Below the pieces are notes generated by a model. That model was not told the DNA's origin, searched no databases, and saw only the letters and a program-made list of their open reading frames with translations. From Umbelopsis ramanniana AG (taxonomy: Eukaryota; Mucoromycota; Umbelopsidomycetes; Umbelopsidales; Umbelopsidaceae), in the NCBI RefSeq assembly GCF_025399195.1, contig NW_026252094.1, forward strand, positions 434,001 through 498,000: 64,000 bases of DNA, in the 5' to 3' direction. Of the stretch, positions 1 through 12,141 are shown one piece after another. How positions within the stretch are numbered: position 1 is the stretch's first letter; every line of letters begins with the position of its first letter. The position numbers and the translations under genes were made by a program.

Positions 1-1343
1 GAGTTGAATCCCCACTGTCACATGCGCATAAAAACCAGGTTCAAAGCGGCTGTCGTCTGTGGAATACACCTCTTCTGCCACTTTTTTCACATTATCTCCA
101 CTTCCATCCCATATTGATTTCTTGACTGTTCGAAACAGTTCAAGTTTGATCCCTTGCGTCTATAATGCAATGGTTAGTTCCCTGCTGGGTTGCCTCTCGG
201 TGTCAAATCCACTACATACTTTTTTCTTTGTAAAGTTACGAATCGACAACGTGATCTTTGCTTCAGTTCCTTCCACAACACCAAAAGATGGTGATGCCAA
301 CCACGCCGCTACTTCCAGTTTTCCTGGTCCACCCATGTCTACCTTGGAGCTGGTAGACGAGAGGCTACTACTAGAGTCAATCGCTTTGAAACTCTCCATT
401 TGATAAACATTCACTTGGCGCGCCTCGAATGCCACAGAATCTTGCACAGTGTATTGATCACAGTGGAAGACACTTTGAAGAAACAGCGAATCAGCAAGTA
501 TGTTCATTTATCCGACTCGCAGCCAAATAGCACTCACATAGATAGCCAGTAGCCTATTTCTCCGCCATCGCATGAAAACGAATTAGGCAACCGAGGATCG
601 ATAGATATTTTGTAAGGGATGACCGCTTTGCTATTTTGCAGCTGGTATACCATATTCCCATCCTCATCAAGTTCGCCAACACCAACTGGGCTAGGCAAAA
701 TTGTGCGATCTGAAGTTCAAAAGTCAGTATGCGCTATTTCCGTTAGGGATAATGTATACTGAACTGAACATACCACTGTTTGCAGAACTCATGGACCGGC
801 GTGTTTTTAGTCTCCCACCAAAACCAAATCGTCGTTTTGGTGTCAGCGTCTGCTCGTGGTCCGGCGACAAACATAAATTACTGTCATCTGCTGCGCCTGG
901 GGATAAAGTATCTTCCACTGATGGTGCTTGCTGAATAGTATGTTTTGTGATGGGAACTTGAGCATGATGAAATATACCACTTTGGTGACCATCTGTGCAA
1001 AACAGGGTAGGTTAACAAAAAATCTGCTAGTTAACTTGGGAAAACGTGTGTACTGAGTTTTCAACTTACTTTTATAAACGCCGGTTAGCACAACCCAGGC
1101 ATTGCAAAGCACCACCGAATCGTCCAGTATCGGATTATGGTCGCATCCGACTCTTACTTGTTTGATGGTAGATGGTACATGCAGCTCTATGTTTCCGGTA
1201 AACATACCTCCAGCATGCTCTGCAGCGCTGTTCAGGCGTAAGTAGGCGGCCAATTGCGAAGTTCGGCCGGTAGTCGTTGTAGCACGTGCTATGCTTGCTT
1301 GCAATACCGAGTCACTGATGTACGTGGATGTATCTAAGTCCAT
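1..1343 (-). CDS. Arrestin-like protein, 3' end cut off by the window
   Basis: The start codon is at 1343 and the C-terminus lies beyond base 1. Five exons join in phase: 1343-1070, 992-774, 709-538, 472-220 and 159-1, each with clean GT/AG borders. The predicted protein has a segment reading IPYKISIDPRLPNSFSC followed by GEIGYWL, which fits the end of an arrestin N domain, where a Pro-rich strand precedes an 'I-x-Y' strand. A second part then resembles an arrestin C domain (EGTEAKITLSIRNFTKKK, then KLELFRTVKK). An acidic/Ser-rich loop separates the halves. Arrestin-fold proteins in fungi act as ubiquitin-ligase adaptors or Golgi Rab-GEF partners (Rgp1); I cannot tell which this is. It shares a 390-bp divergent promoter with IML2. 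The fold is inferred from pattern, not from a profile search. Confidence 0.6.
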
Positions 1344-1733
1344 TATGACGGCAAATAAGCGGCCAGCAATGAAAGAATGGAGAGAGCAAAACAATGGGAA
1401 GAAAGGTTTTCGGTTCGGAAAGCATTTGCTGTGAGCCTCTTCAAATCTTTTTCCTTTGAAACATTGGTCCCGTTTTGGGAAATAAGCTGCACTATACAGG
1501 TGAGACCTATTCAGCGGCAGACGAATATATTACATACCCGTTTTCATCGATTGTTTCAGCTTATGACCTTCAAGCAGTTCGTTCCATAGGAAAGACCATT
1601 GGGATTTTCGTGTTACCGCCGACATAGACTGTGTGTAACATAATCTGCCATGGTCGTAAATTTTGTGACCCAGATTTTTGGAGTATCATTCTCTATTTTC
1701 CTTCTTTTGACTCGTCCCAAACTTTTTTCCAAC
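1344..1733. promoter_or_regulatory. Divergent promoter between the arrestin-like gene and IML2
   Basis: This 390-bp stretch separates two start codons on opposite strands, so it must hold both promoters. The part next to IML2 is pyrimidine-rich, as expected of a fungal 5' leader. An upstream in-frame ATG at 1650 would add 28 residues to IML2, translated from that pyrimidine-rich leader, so I read it as untranslated. No specific factor site stands out. Confidence 0.5.
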
Positions 1734-3983
1734 ATGAGCTCAACAGCAACGCCAACGAAGCGGATAGGGATCAACCGTAGCGGCTTTTCAATGAGCTCCC
1801 TTCCCTCACCACTGGCGTCTTTTCGCTCGATCCAGAGGTCCAACTCTGCCAACGATAGCATCTCAACGGGTTTGAGTACGCCTGTTTCTGGCTCGTCTTA
1901 CTCTACAGCTTCTGATGAATTGAACGAAGAAGACGAAGCCATGTTCAAAGATATCAAAGAAGTTCAACATGCTTTAAATCTTTTCCTCGACTCACATATT
2001 GCTGAAGCAGAGCAAATGACCATGCCCCGCGCCAATTCGACGTTATACTGGGGTCTCGCCAGCTCCTGCATGACCTGCTTGAAGGCCATGATGACATTCG
2101 CGCCGGACGATATTGAACTGTCTCTATCCTATCTCAAGCAAGGCGTCCAACTGGCAAGCGCAGCACGCAAGAAGGATATTGGATTTTTAGAGAGTATGAC
2201 CAGCTGGGTGAAGGGTGGCAGTAGCATTTCCGTGCTATCAGCCATGACCATATCACAACTGCATGCGGTATGTATGCCAGCCGAACCTCTTTTCGAGTGC
2301 GGTTTACATTTTTCCCTTGGAAATGACTGTAATATCACCAGGCACAAACATGTGGAAGTCCCACTCTACTGAGATTGAAAATTTTTTCACAAAATATCCC
2401 ATACAATTGCTAACAATAGCTTATAGGAATTAGTCTGGGCCGAATCTCATTTGCTCAAGGCTCTAGTTGCGGTGGTACACGATGAAAGTTTCCTATCATT
2501 GATTCGCGAAGGCATCCAGGTTCGAAGCAGTTACGGTGTATATCGGTCTCTATACAAGTATATGGAATACCTCAAAGCAGAAAAAGCAGCAGGACGACCG
2601 GCTAGAGTGCTGGATAGCCATTTCGTATCTGGCGTACATTTCGGTCTCGGGTGCTTCAACTTGATGCTTTCTATTTTACCTACCTCATTGCTCAAGCTTG
2701 TTGAATTCATCGGCTTTAGCAGCGATAGAAAGTTTGGATTATCACTCTTGGAATCTCAGGGTGGATGGGAGTCGTTCCATAAGGACCCTGAACAGCCACT
2801 ACCAGAACAGACCGACGCTCGAAGTGGCCTTCGAAGACAATTTTGCGACATGGTCATCATTACATACCACACTGTCATATCCACCTTTATGCCTGTTCCG
2901 GATGCCGACCCTATTTTCAGTGAGCGTCTTATTCAGTACAATTTGACAAAGTATCCATCGGGCGTCTTTTTCCTTTACTTTTCCGGCCGATCGCTCGCAG
3001 CGCGAGGACTACTGGACGAAGCCATCTTACAGTTTAAGAAGACAATTGAGATTCAACGGGAATGGCGACAGCTACAACACATTTGCTATTGGGAACTCGG
3101 CTTATTGTTCTTGATGAAAGGTGAATGGGAAAGCGGTCATGAATGCTTTGAGATACTGTCACAAGAAAGCAACTGGAGTAAGGCGACGTATACCTACTTC
3201 TCTGCAACCGCTTTGTACGATCAAGCACAAGAAATGACCAACCAAGAAGATAAGGAAAAAGCTATGAAGAAAGTGGAGGCTCTGATGAAGTCCATTCCAA
3301 AATTGACTAAAAAGATCGCTGGCAAATCGATCCCCATCGAGGTAAGAACCCTTACATTAGTATTATGTGGGTTGATAGAAAAGGCTGACATAAGTATTAT
3401 TGTACCTCTTCAATCTCATTAGAAATATGTAGCACGTAAATCTCGCAAGTTCACGGCACAAAACAATAGATTGCTCCTACCTTCCCTGGAAATCCTGTCT
3501 CTACTTGTTGGCTTGGATATCTTGCCTAAGGACTTGCAACAATATCACCTCAACCGAATTGAAGATGCTTTGAAGAATATAGATGTGACCGAAGCGCAAG
3601 ATAGTGACGATTACTGCTTGGCAAACTGGCTACAGGCATGCTGTGCGCGACGATGCGATCAGGTTGAGCTGGCTCAAAAGAGTTTGGCAGCTGTGTTCGA
3701 ACACCAAAACAACATTGCCTTGGATCATTTCATCCCTTACTATTCACACTATGAAGCAGCACGACAGGCCATTGCCGACAGTGAATGGGTCAAAGCTAAG
3801 GAGGAACTCAATTTCATTATCCATGCCCATGACCGTGGTTACGGTATTGGAAAAGGTGCTGGCGCTAAATCCAAGTACAGCATGGAAAATATCCTGCTTC
3901 TCAAATGCCACAGCTGTCTCCATGAGATAGACATAAAGGAAGAAGAGGAATTAGTAGCTAATGTGGAAGATCTCGATTTATAA
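1734..3983 (+). CDS. IML2: IML2/TTC39 family TPR protein (DUF3808)
   Basis: Three exons (1734-2267, 2427-3341, 3423-3983) give a 669-residue protein. It matches the Iml2/TTC39 family: a Ser/Thr-rich N-terminus, then an all-helical TPR-type array. Landmark segments are ALNLFLDSHIAEAE, the TLYWGLASSCMTCLKAMMTF block, GSSISVLSAMTISQLHAELVWAE, FGLGCFNLMLSILP, and late repeats such as FLYFSGRSLAARGLLDEAI and HICYWELGLLFLMKGEWESG. Length agrees with the family (about 600-750). Yeast Iml2 is needed to clear protein inclusions through lipid-droplet-linked sterol metabolism and is associated with mitochondria and other membranes; a role here is by homology. I chose the ATG at 1734 over 1650 because the extra segment comes from a pyrimidine-rich leader. 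Both introns have canonical borders. Confidence 0.85.
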
Positions 3984-4264
3984 GGCAATACTATCCAGTG
4001 AACACTCCGGGCAGTGAGCCAAGTAATCTACAGAGAAGAAGAAAATTGTCTAATAATCCATTCAACTCGATATAAGCAATGGTTTCCTAACAAAACAATA
4101 TATATAAATATCTATAACACACGCGCGGTGTCACTCCATTCATTTTGGCTGAAGTGGTGTACCCTTGAATATGTATCTTCAATCGCCGAAATGCCATCAA
4201 CTGCGCGACCGATATTGAAATTTTTGGACGCGCTCGGATTCGCGACTTCTCTGCTTGGCTGAGA

Positions 4265-7200
4265 ATGTCGGACCAACCATGCATACAATTTGTGGTCCTG
4301 TTCACTGCGCAAAAGCTAAAGAAAAGCAAAACATGGCAAGATGGTGAGTATAGATTGAGTGATTCAGGTATGGCTAACCACGAAATGGTGGCTAATCGAC
4401 AAATCCGACAGGGTTTCTCAAATTCTATGACTTTAACAAGAAGGTCGGTTTAGCAGTAGGGTATAGGCATGAAGTCGTATCTTTTATTAAACAATGTTTT
4501 ATAGATGATTTTGATTGACGAGAAAGGATACAACATTGACAGGTGGGTTGTACTCGGTAACTACAGCTGAAATGTGTGTAGTAACACGTTTATTGGTTGC
4601 AATCATTATAGAAAATTTCAGAAAGGCAAACGACCACCTCAAGTAGGTGACGAAATTGAGTTTGACGGACACCTTGTTACTGTTGAAAACGTCGCAGAGG
4701 GTGCCTTTCAACCTGAGCCAGAAATTGTAAGTACCCGATTTTCAAGCTAGTATGCAGCAACATCATCTCATCCATCCTTTCAGGCGACTGTACCGAATCC
4801 GCAAATAGTCCAATTGGAGAGTAAGCGACAACAAGCGCAAAAGTCTGCGTCCTTTAAACTGAGAGCAAAATGGAAGCCGCCAACTATAACCAACGTGCTT
4901 GATGGCGATGTGCAAAACAACGGTACCGAACTTCAGAAAACTTTTGCAACAGAAATACCGGATCATGTTCCTGAGAAAAAAGGCGCTGTGGTTAAGATTG
5001 AACGAGTAGTAGAGGAACCGTTAGTTGCTCATAATGAAAAATACATGGAAAAGCTATCACCGAATAAGTCAATGGAAAAGAAGAAGAATATAAAAGATGA
5101 AAGGCAACCTGCATTCAGCATGCAGCTACATTCGGCAACGAAAGGAGCCTGCCTGAACGAAACAACTAACGCTGATATCGGCTCTGAAGCTGATGTTCAG
5201 CGTGTAGCGCAAAAATCGACTTATGGGCCAAAGACGAATACCCTTTCTGTTGATAAACCCTTGCCTGCAATCATAGACGCGAGTGGGAATGCTAACAATA
5301 AGCTAGTGAAGCCTCTATATCCTGTGCCACCACCAAAAATTGATGAACCGGTTCTGGATAACCTTGATTATCAAGATAACATTGCTATCGTAGAGGAAGA
5401 ACTCAGTGAACTTCAAGTTGAAGAACCAAGTAATAAGCGAGACATACAGTTTACACCATCCAATGTATCTGAGGACAGAGATGTGGATACGCTTATGGAC
5501 GAGATGTTGCCCATAGCAACTGATGAACAGCGACCGCACCACCTTTTAATTTCACGTTCTGAAGCTATCGATGGGCAGCAAGGCAACGAACGTAGCAATC
5601 AGCATGAATTCACCGCTGAAGAACAACAAAACGTTGCTAGTTACCCAGTCAGCTATAAAAGCAATATGCCAACTAACATGGAAGACAAGGAAATCAATGC
5701 AGGCCAGAAACGCCCAGTGATAGATAACACATCTGAGGAGCTGGTAGGTAGCTTGTAAATTCTATGACAGCTCACCTTAGCTATACTGACTATGTTTTCA
5801 GCCATCCGCAAAGAGACGCATTATGGTTGGCTTATCCAAAACAAAGAGGCAACCTCTTGCAACCAAATCGTCAACGACTACAGTTGTAGCAGAAAATGCA
5901 TTTTCAAAAAGGTAACATAACCATTTTGACCCACATTGTTTCTTAAAAGCATAAAACCTTATATCTTCTTGTCCCTACACAGTTCATTCGTTAAAGCATC
6001 CGAGATTCGAGACGTACCTGTGCCAAATCAAATTGATCCAAAGCACACTGTTAATAAACCGCAAAACTCAAATCCAACCAAGATGTACCCTCCAAAATCC
6101 AACCCTCCGAAAGGCCAAAAGGCAACCGCATTGATACCCATGGTCAGTTCGACCTCGAAAGGATTGTAAGTACTATCTTGACAGATCATCCAAGAGCACA
6201 GATTTATATATTCTTATGCATCCACTAGCTCTATACCTAGCGTCATAAACTTTCCTAATGCTAGTAAAGCGGCTCAAGCTCTACAATCCAAGAAAGGCAC
6301 TTCTCGGCGATTGACCGTTCCTGCGAGATTTGTAAGACAATTCAGTCGTTTATGCAACGCAGTAGCAGTTCCTAATCCAATATCGACAGAGTTCAATATC
6401 ACAGTATGTCGATACTTTTACCAAGTTAATTCAAGAACATTTGCAGGTAGGCGTAGTCGTCTATAAAAATCACTCATACAAATAACGATGCTCAAATAAG
6501 GCGTCGTACCGCCTTCTATAGGTGCTTCTTCAGACCTACGCAAGTTACTTTCATGCGCAAGCCAAGGATTGGACGCAAGTACAAAATCCAGAGCCACTAG
6601 CACGATCTCGTGGACTTGGCCTTCACATGAATGCAAACCTGGCTAGGTACGTGGACATCAGCCGTAAAACATCTTAATATATGATATTTATGGATTGGGG
6701 TCATTGTAGGAGCGATCGATACATTTCTGGCGACTTGGATTATTGCTTATCAATTCGCAATCCACAGCATCGTTCGAAATATGGGAAAGGTTAGCGATTG
6801 TGACTTTTCGTAAGATACTTGCTTGCGGTGGACCTTGTTCTCACTCTTTTTTTTTTGTGTTTAGATGACATTTGGGTTGTGTCAAAGTCTCTTCAGTTTG
6901 ATCCAAGTTCAACATTTCTGGCCAAAAGTACCTTTTTTGGCCCAGTCGGTGGAAGCCAACTTGAAGTAAGCACCGTCAAAGGACTTTGCACAAATTGCAC
7001 TCTCACATAAGGCTAACACTTCACTGGCAACGCTCATAGATCCAATGCCTAACCCCAAGAGATGGGCGAATAGCTGGAGGAATGTGCAAAGGCTTGAATT
7101 CTCTCGTCGCCCTGCGGACCGTGTCAGCAAGCAACGAATTCATGATGCTCGGTATGTATATCGTGCGATAACTGGTGACGAAATCGAATGAACGTGGCAT

Positions 7201-9945
7201 TAATTCTTGATTATGGCAGCCGCTCTTTTGTCAAACATCGACGAAGCTCCTCTCCTTCCTGCCATCTTAAGCTATGACAATGGCAGTCGGCCAAAGCGCA
7301 AGCAGCTCCATGATATCCCGAAGGTGTCGAAGGACGATGGGAAAATCGTCATATATAAAAGTGATGGTATTGATTTCAATAGCCGGGTCAATGAAACTAT
7401 AAAAAGATTTACTCTTAATGAAGATCAGGCAAGGTAAGAAAGGATGCCATGAGACGTGTTGGTGGTCACATGTCGATGCTGAATATCTTTTTATCTCAGG
7501 GTACTACTTGCTACTTCTGAATGCATAATCGAGCATCCTCAATCCACGCCAAAACAATCAGTATCGCCGATAGTGCTGGTGCACGGTAAGTTCTCTAAAA
7601 GAATTTGGCGGTTGATTCGCCGATCAATACGCTAATTTGCCCCTCGCATCGAAGGCGTTTTTGGATCAGGCAAAAGGTACTATAGGGCTTGTTGTTGATT
7701 TATGTGAGGCAATTAAAAGTTCCATATGTTAATGCTATCGATTATCAGTTATCTTGCCGCAGTATTGATCATTTTCATACAAGAACTTGTTGATGATATT
7801 AACTGCGGAAGAGAACCCGAGGATCGGATAACCTTCAATATTCTTGTCACCTCCATCACGGTAAGTCTTTACAAGCCAAGTATGACTATTTTCTGCCTTT
7901 TACTGAAGAATGATACTTCGTTCTAGAATGTTGCAGTCGACAGAATACTACTGGTGAGTGTCTCCACATACAATTACATTGTCTGCAGGAAAGAACCCTT
8001 TTCATAGGTACTAACGATCCATACAGAGTCTGCTGGATTTAGGATACGATGACTTTGTGCGTGTTGGAAGGTCTGTCTCAGTAAGCTATGCTTGGAGATT
8101 CTTTTTCATATGTTTTTTAATGTCCTCTTTGTAATAGCTTAAGGAAGATTGCCAAGCCAATATTGCCTCACACGATTCAAAGCAGAGTAGGAAAAGATGG
8201 TATGTGGAGATCGGAATTTTCATGAATTGAAACCAACGTGTTACTGACAAAAAACCATTACTCAGGCGATATCAAGGAGTTAGAAGCTATGCTTAAAGAC
8301 GATGCCATGTCCGCAAATGATATGGCCTCCGTAGAAACAGCACTACAAAAGTTTCAAAAAGCAGAGAGCCAAGCGCAGATGAGTGATGCCAGGGTCATCG
8401 GTATGGACTATTCTATTTCTTTTCTGTTTGGGGTCTTTTGTTTCTAACTGTTCGCTGTGTAAAGGAACTACATGCGTAGCATCCGTCTTTGAGATATTCA
8501 ATGATTTGACTGTTCCACTCATCTTATTGGATGAAGCATCACAAATTATGGAACCAATGGCCATGGTCTCGATCACCAAGTTTTTTGCTGATCGACTTAT
8601 ATTGATTGGAGACCCACTACAGGTAAAGCATATTTGACTGTTGGGTAAGGAGCTTGGATTCCAGCATACTAATTGGATAAATGTGTTCGTTCTAAGCTAC
8701 CACCAACCCTTGTCACCCCATGTGAACCTGATATTGTTGGTCAGGGCATCGAGAAAACCCTCTTCGACCGATGCGCCGAGGTACAGTTTCATCTTTGTTT
8801 TTGTTACACTGCATCCAGCTCATCCTAACGCTCCATTGTTCAGATGGGCATACCACCTATAATGCTGCGAACGCAATACAGAGTAAGTTGAAAGATTTGT
8901 GTGGGATGCATAAGACCTATCACTGATGTCAATTGAATGTACAGTGCCATCCAAAGATCTCGAGACTAAGCAACAACCTCTTCTATGAGCGTCGACTGAT
9001 TGATGGTATGCATGAGACTGATCGACCACCGCTGTTTGCTGAATTGCCACATGTCTGCTTTGTGAACACAAATGGAACGGTATGTTTTTCGAATCCTGGA
9101 TCTGTCCATGATTTATGATTTTGTACCTAATATGTCCATCACAGGAGATGAAACGGCCGGGAACGCAGTCGTATCACAACGACATGGAGGCTCGAGTAGC
9201 AACACAAGTCGTTCAAGCTTTGGTTCGCTTGGGGATATCTCCTATTGACATTGGAGTCATTTCTTTGTGTAAGCAATATAATTTTTTGAAATTTTTGGTA
9301 TCGGGCCACTTTGGACTCATCAAAGAAACAGATAAGGAACAGGCAGATAAAATAGAGAGCCATTTGAAGAGCATGTCTCAGTCGGTATTCGGTTCAGTGC
9401 AGGTGAGTTTCGGCACAGGTCCTTGTACTTTTCTGCAAAATGATAAAGCATTCACACGTATTTGATCAAGGTGTCCACAGTTGATGCTTTCCAGGTAATT
9501 TCAGGCGCTGCATCTATGCACTACTATATGGATTACTTATATTCTCAATTTTGACGATAGGGTGCGGAGAAGCAAGTCATTATCCTTTGTACTGTGAGAA
9601 CGAACCCAAGTAACTTCATCGACAACCCACAGAGAATTAATGTTGCGCTATCTCGCGCAAAAAGGTAAAGTCGATGGTCTGTGTTTTTATCAAAAGGTGA
9701 TCTAGTAGCAGTTCACTAACAGAAAACCATAGCCATTTGATTATTCTTGGCAAGCAGGATGTGCTTTCTATGAATCAATTATGGTCTTGCATCCTCAAAC
9801 TTACAAAAGGTAAATTTCACGTTTGTAGAGTTTGAAAATTGAACTCTCACTGAACATATCCATAGATGCCTGTCTAGAGAGTGCTCAGCTACTCAATCTG
9901 CTGGCTCAGATATCTGCATCTCGCAGAGCGGCAAACGTGGATTAG
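4265..9945 (+). CDS. ZGRF1: ZGRF1-type 5'-3' DNA helicase with N-terminal DUF2439 domain
   Basis: Thirty-one exons join in phase into 1,230 residues; the summed length, 3,693 nt, divides by three. The N-terminus (CIQFVVLFTAQKLKKSKTWQDG, then GFLKFYDFNKKMILIDEKGY) is the DUF2439 domain shared by human ZGRF1, budding yeast Mte1 and fission yeast Dbl2, which act with Mph1/FANCM-type helicases on recombination intermediates. A long polar linker (about residues 95-560) follows, then an SF1 helicase core: LNEDQARVLLAT, Walker A GVFGSGKS (split by an intron), FVRVGSLRKIAKPILP, Walker B LILLDEASQ, GDPLQLPPT, LRTQYRCHPKIS, VSTVDAFQGAEKQVIIL and RINVALSRAKSHL. I see no GRF zinc finger between the two parts, unlike the vertebrate protein. 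Introns interrupt even the Walker A and Walker B region. The donor after exon 2 (GTCGGT) is weak but keeps the domain alignment. Confidence 0.87.
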
Positions 9946-10135
9946 CAGTTTTCAGGAGATGGCCATGAACCTGCCCATACAACTCTACGTCAACGATTGT
10001 AAATAGAATTGTACATTAATCTAACGTAACTAAAGATATGGAAGGGAAATTGTACATCATTGCGCATATTATATTTCGCATTTGTAAACCGCTATGTTTA
10101 ATATATTATACAACCAGACCTTTTCGCTCATAGGA

Positions 10136-11955
10136 TCAGGATGGGCTGGAGCGTCCGCTGCTACTATCCAGTCTCGGTCGCTTCACGCATGGAGCAGCTT
10201 TACCTCGTGCTTGTCGGAATGCATTGACACGGTCTGTTACTTGGAATAGTTTAGGAGCGGATCGTGGGCTTTGGGCGATGTGCCGATGTAATGGAGCGGA
10301 ATATCCTTCGTAAGGTTTATGATTGATTGGATGTTTGGAGCTTCTAGCCACTGGGTCTACAGGCGCAGAGTTCACCGAAGCACTGGATGGCTTGTGAAAT
10401 TTGGCTAGGCCGGAAGTCAACCTGGATTCTCGGATATCACAGAGCCTCGAGTTGGGCATCTCGTCATTTCGGACCATGTTCCCGTATGAGCTCAACAAAG
10501 GCGAAATGGCGGTTTCCATGCGGAATGTTTCTATATCGGAAGTATCTTTACTCAACGGTGTCGTTTGACCCATATCGTTGTTCGTTGAATAACCCGATTT
10601 TTCATATTCTGGCCCTCCTGTATGCATAAACAGCGGTGTACATTCTCGATTTTGACATGCACTTTTTTTGATATTGCAGGGTGCCAATCGACTAAAGCGG
10701 TTGGTTAATGTGGAAGTGTTGAGTCGAAAAGAGCGCGTGTCGGGTACTGCTTCATTAGCTTTTTTTTCATCAGTAATTTCGCCAAACCTGGATTTGGCGT
10801 CAGCACTTTTGGTATTATAGCCGACTTGTGCACCCTTTGTACTGTTTAATTTTCCAAACGTTTTCGATCCGTCTTCAAGAGTGATTAAAGAATGATCACT
10901 GTCATTTCTACTAACGGAATAGTTCTTTTCAATGGCAAGGGGACGTTCGAGGCTTGCTGTAGCGTGTGAATGATTAGATGCAAGGGGCAGATCTATTTCA
11001 TCTTGAGAGACGTACTAAGCTTTTTTTCATGAATACCTGTTCGATGAGGCGTTATGATGGACTCTATGCTATCGACAGCCCCATCCGTCCTATCTTCAGG
11101 CAATGAACGTATGGGGCTGTTGTGGCTTTGTATTTCATTTGGCTGACATGGCATGAATGGTGATAAACACGGAACAGCGTCACCTCTAAGGTTTTCGTCT
11201 GGCACATCGGCTTGCTCTGGATTAGTTTTGTAAGCTACTAGCTGATCATTAGGCAATGTCGATACAATGGCTACCTTCATGACTATCAGATACCAGCACA
11301 GGGCGGTCGATACGATAGGCGGCATCCTCGTCCATGAGTTCCTAATACTGCTCATTATACTACCCTTCTTTTACCAGTTGAATATAGCAATTAAACTCAT
11401 TGTATTCTTGCCATGTTCTCAATATTTGAAAGTCCCATATGAACAGGTTTAAACAACTCTGCATGTATTTTCAGCATAGTATCCACAGTCGCCTTTGGAC
11501 ACTGAAATTTTTCGTTCATGCTATGCGCATAAATCGAGTGATTTCGTCAGAAGGGATAAAAGGACACAACGAGTGATGGATTTTCGCAGTTGTACTTACA
11601 TCATATCTTCAACCATAATCTTTGGTGCGGTAGCGGGACTGACTGGAGATACATTGTGCTGTATGCTATGGGCCGGCAACGACCTTGATTCAGAGAGGGC
11701 AGAGACTGTGTGGAAAGGCATCAGAGTGGTTTCCTCTTCAAAGTTTGCGCCTTCATGGGTTGATTCACTGATGACAGCCTCGAACAGATCGAACGATTTG
11801 GCAAATTCTATGTTCTTATTGATGTTCATGATAGAGTTGACTGCATATGATGGTATTTTCCATTTTTCTTTCAACACAAGGTCGACCAGATCAGGTAATT
11901 GCCGGTCAACGACGTTATATTCTGGCATGAAATTGTTACTTTGATATTCTGTCAT
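10136..11955 (-). CDS. Unrecognised, largely disordered protein
   Basis: I do not recognise this gene. Exon 1 (11955-11600) begins MTEYQSNNFMPEYNVVD and has a helical stretch, LPDLVDLVLKEKWKIPSYAV. A large last exon (about 11006-10136) runs from YVSQDEIDLPLASNHSH to a basic tail with VKRPRLDSSSGRSSPS, which looks like a nuclear localisation signal. Between them I can support pieces encoding MNEKFQCPKATVDTMLKIHAELFKP, ELMDEDAAYRIDRPVLVSDSHE and AYKTNPEQADVPDENLRG, but two splice sites are weak and the exact joins are unsure. Composition is rich in Ser, Pro, Asp and Asn after the first 60 residues. A protein-like 40-codon frame overlaps the start (see 11936-12058), so the true N-terminus may lie upstream. 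Nuclear location is inference from the basic tail only. Confidence 0.55.
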
Positions 11956-12058
11956 TCTCTAGAGTGAATTCCATAAGCATAGCAAAGTGCTTGATCAAAG
12001 AGTGGGGATCTGATATGACTACTGACTCCAAGCCGGGGAACCCAACAAACGCTGTCAT
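11936..12058 (-). other. 40-codon upstream ORF or alternative first exon overlapping the next gene start
   Basis: An ATG at 12058 opens a 40-codon frame ending at 11936, overlapping the start of the unrecognised gene in another frame. It reads MTAFVGFPGLESVV, then ISDPHSLIKHFAMLMEFTLE, which has the look of a folded helix rather than chance. It could be a uORF controlling translation, or a first exon. One possible splice (donor after LES, acceptor at CTCTAG) would join the first 12 residues in phase to the downstream frame but would discard the helical part. Confidence 0.4.
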
Positions 12059-12141
12059 ATGAAAAAATTCCGGTTGCTAAATTTGGGGTTGGCCAACCAC
12101 AATTATTACTTCATGTTCGTTTTTCATTTGATTCTCTCTGA

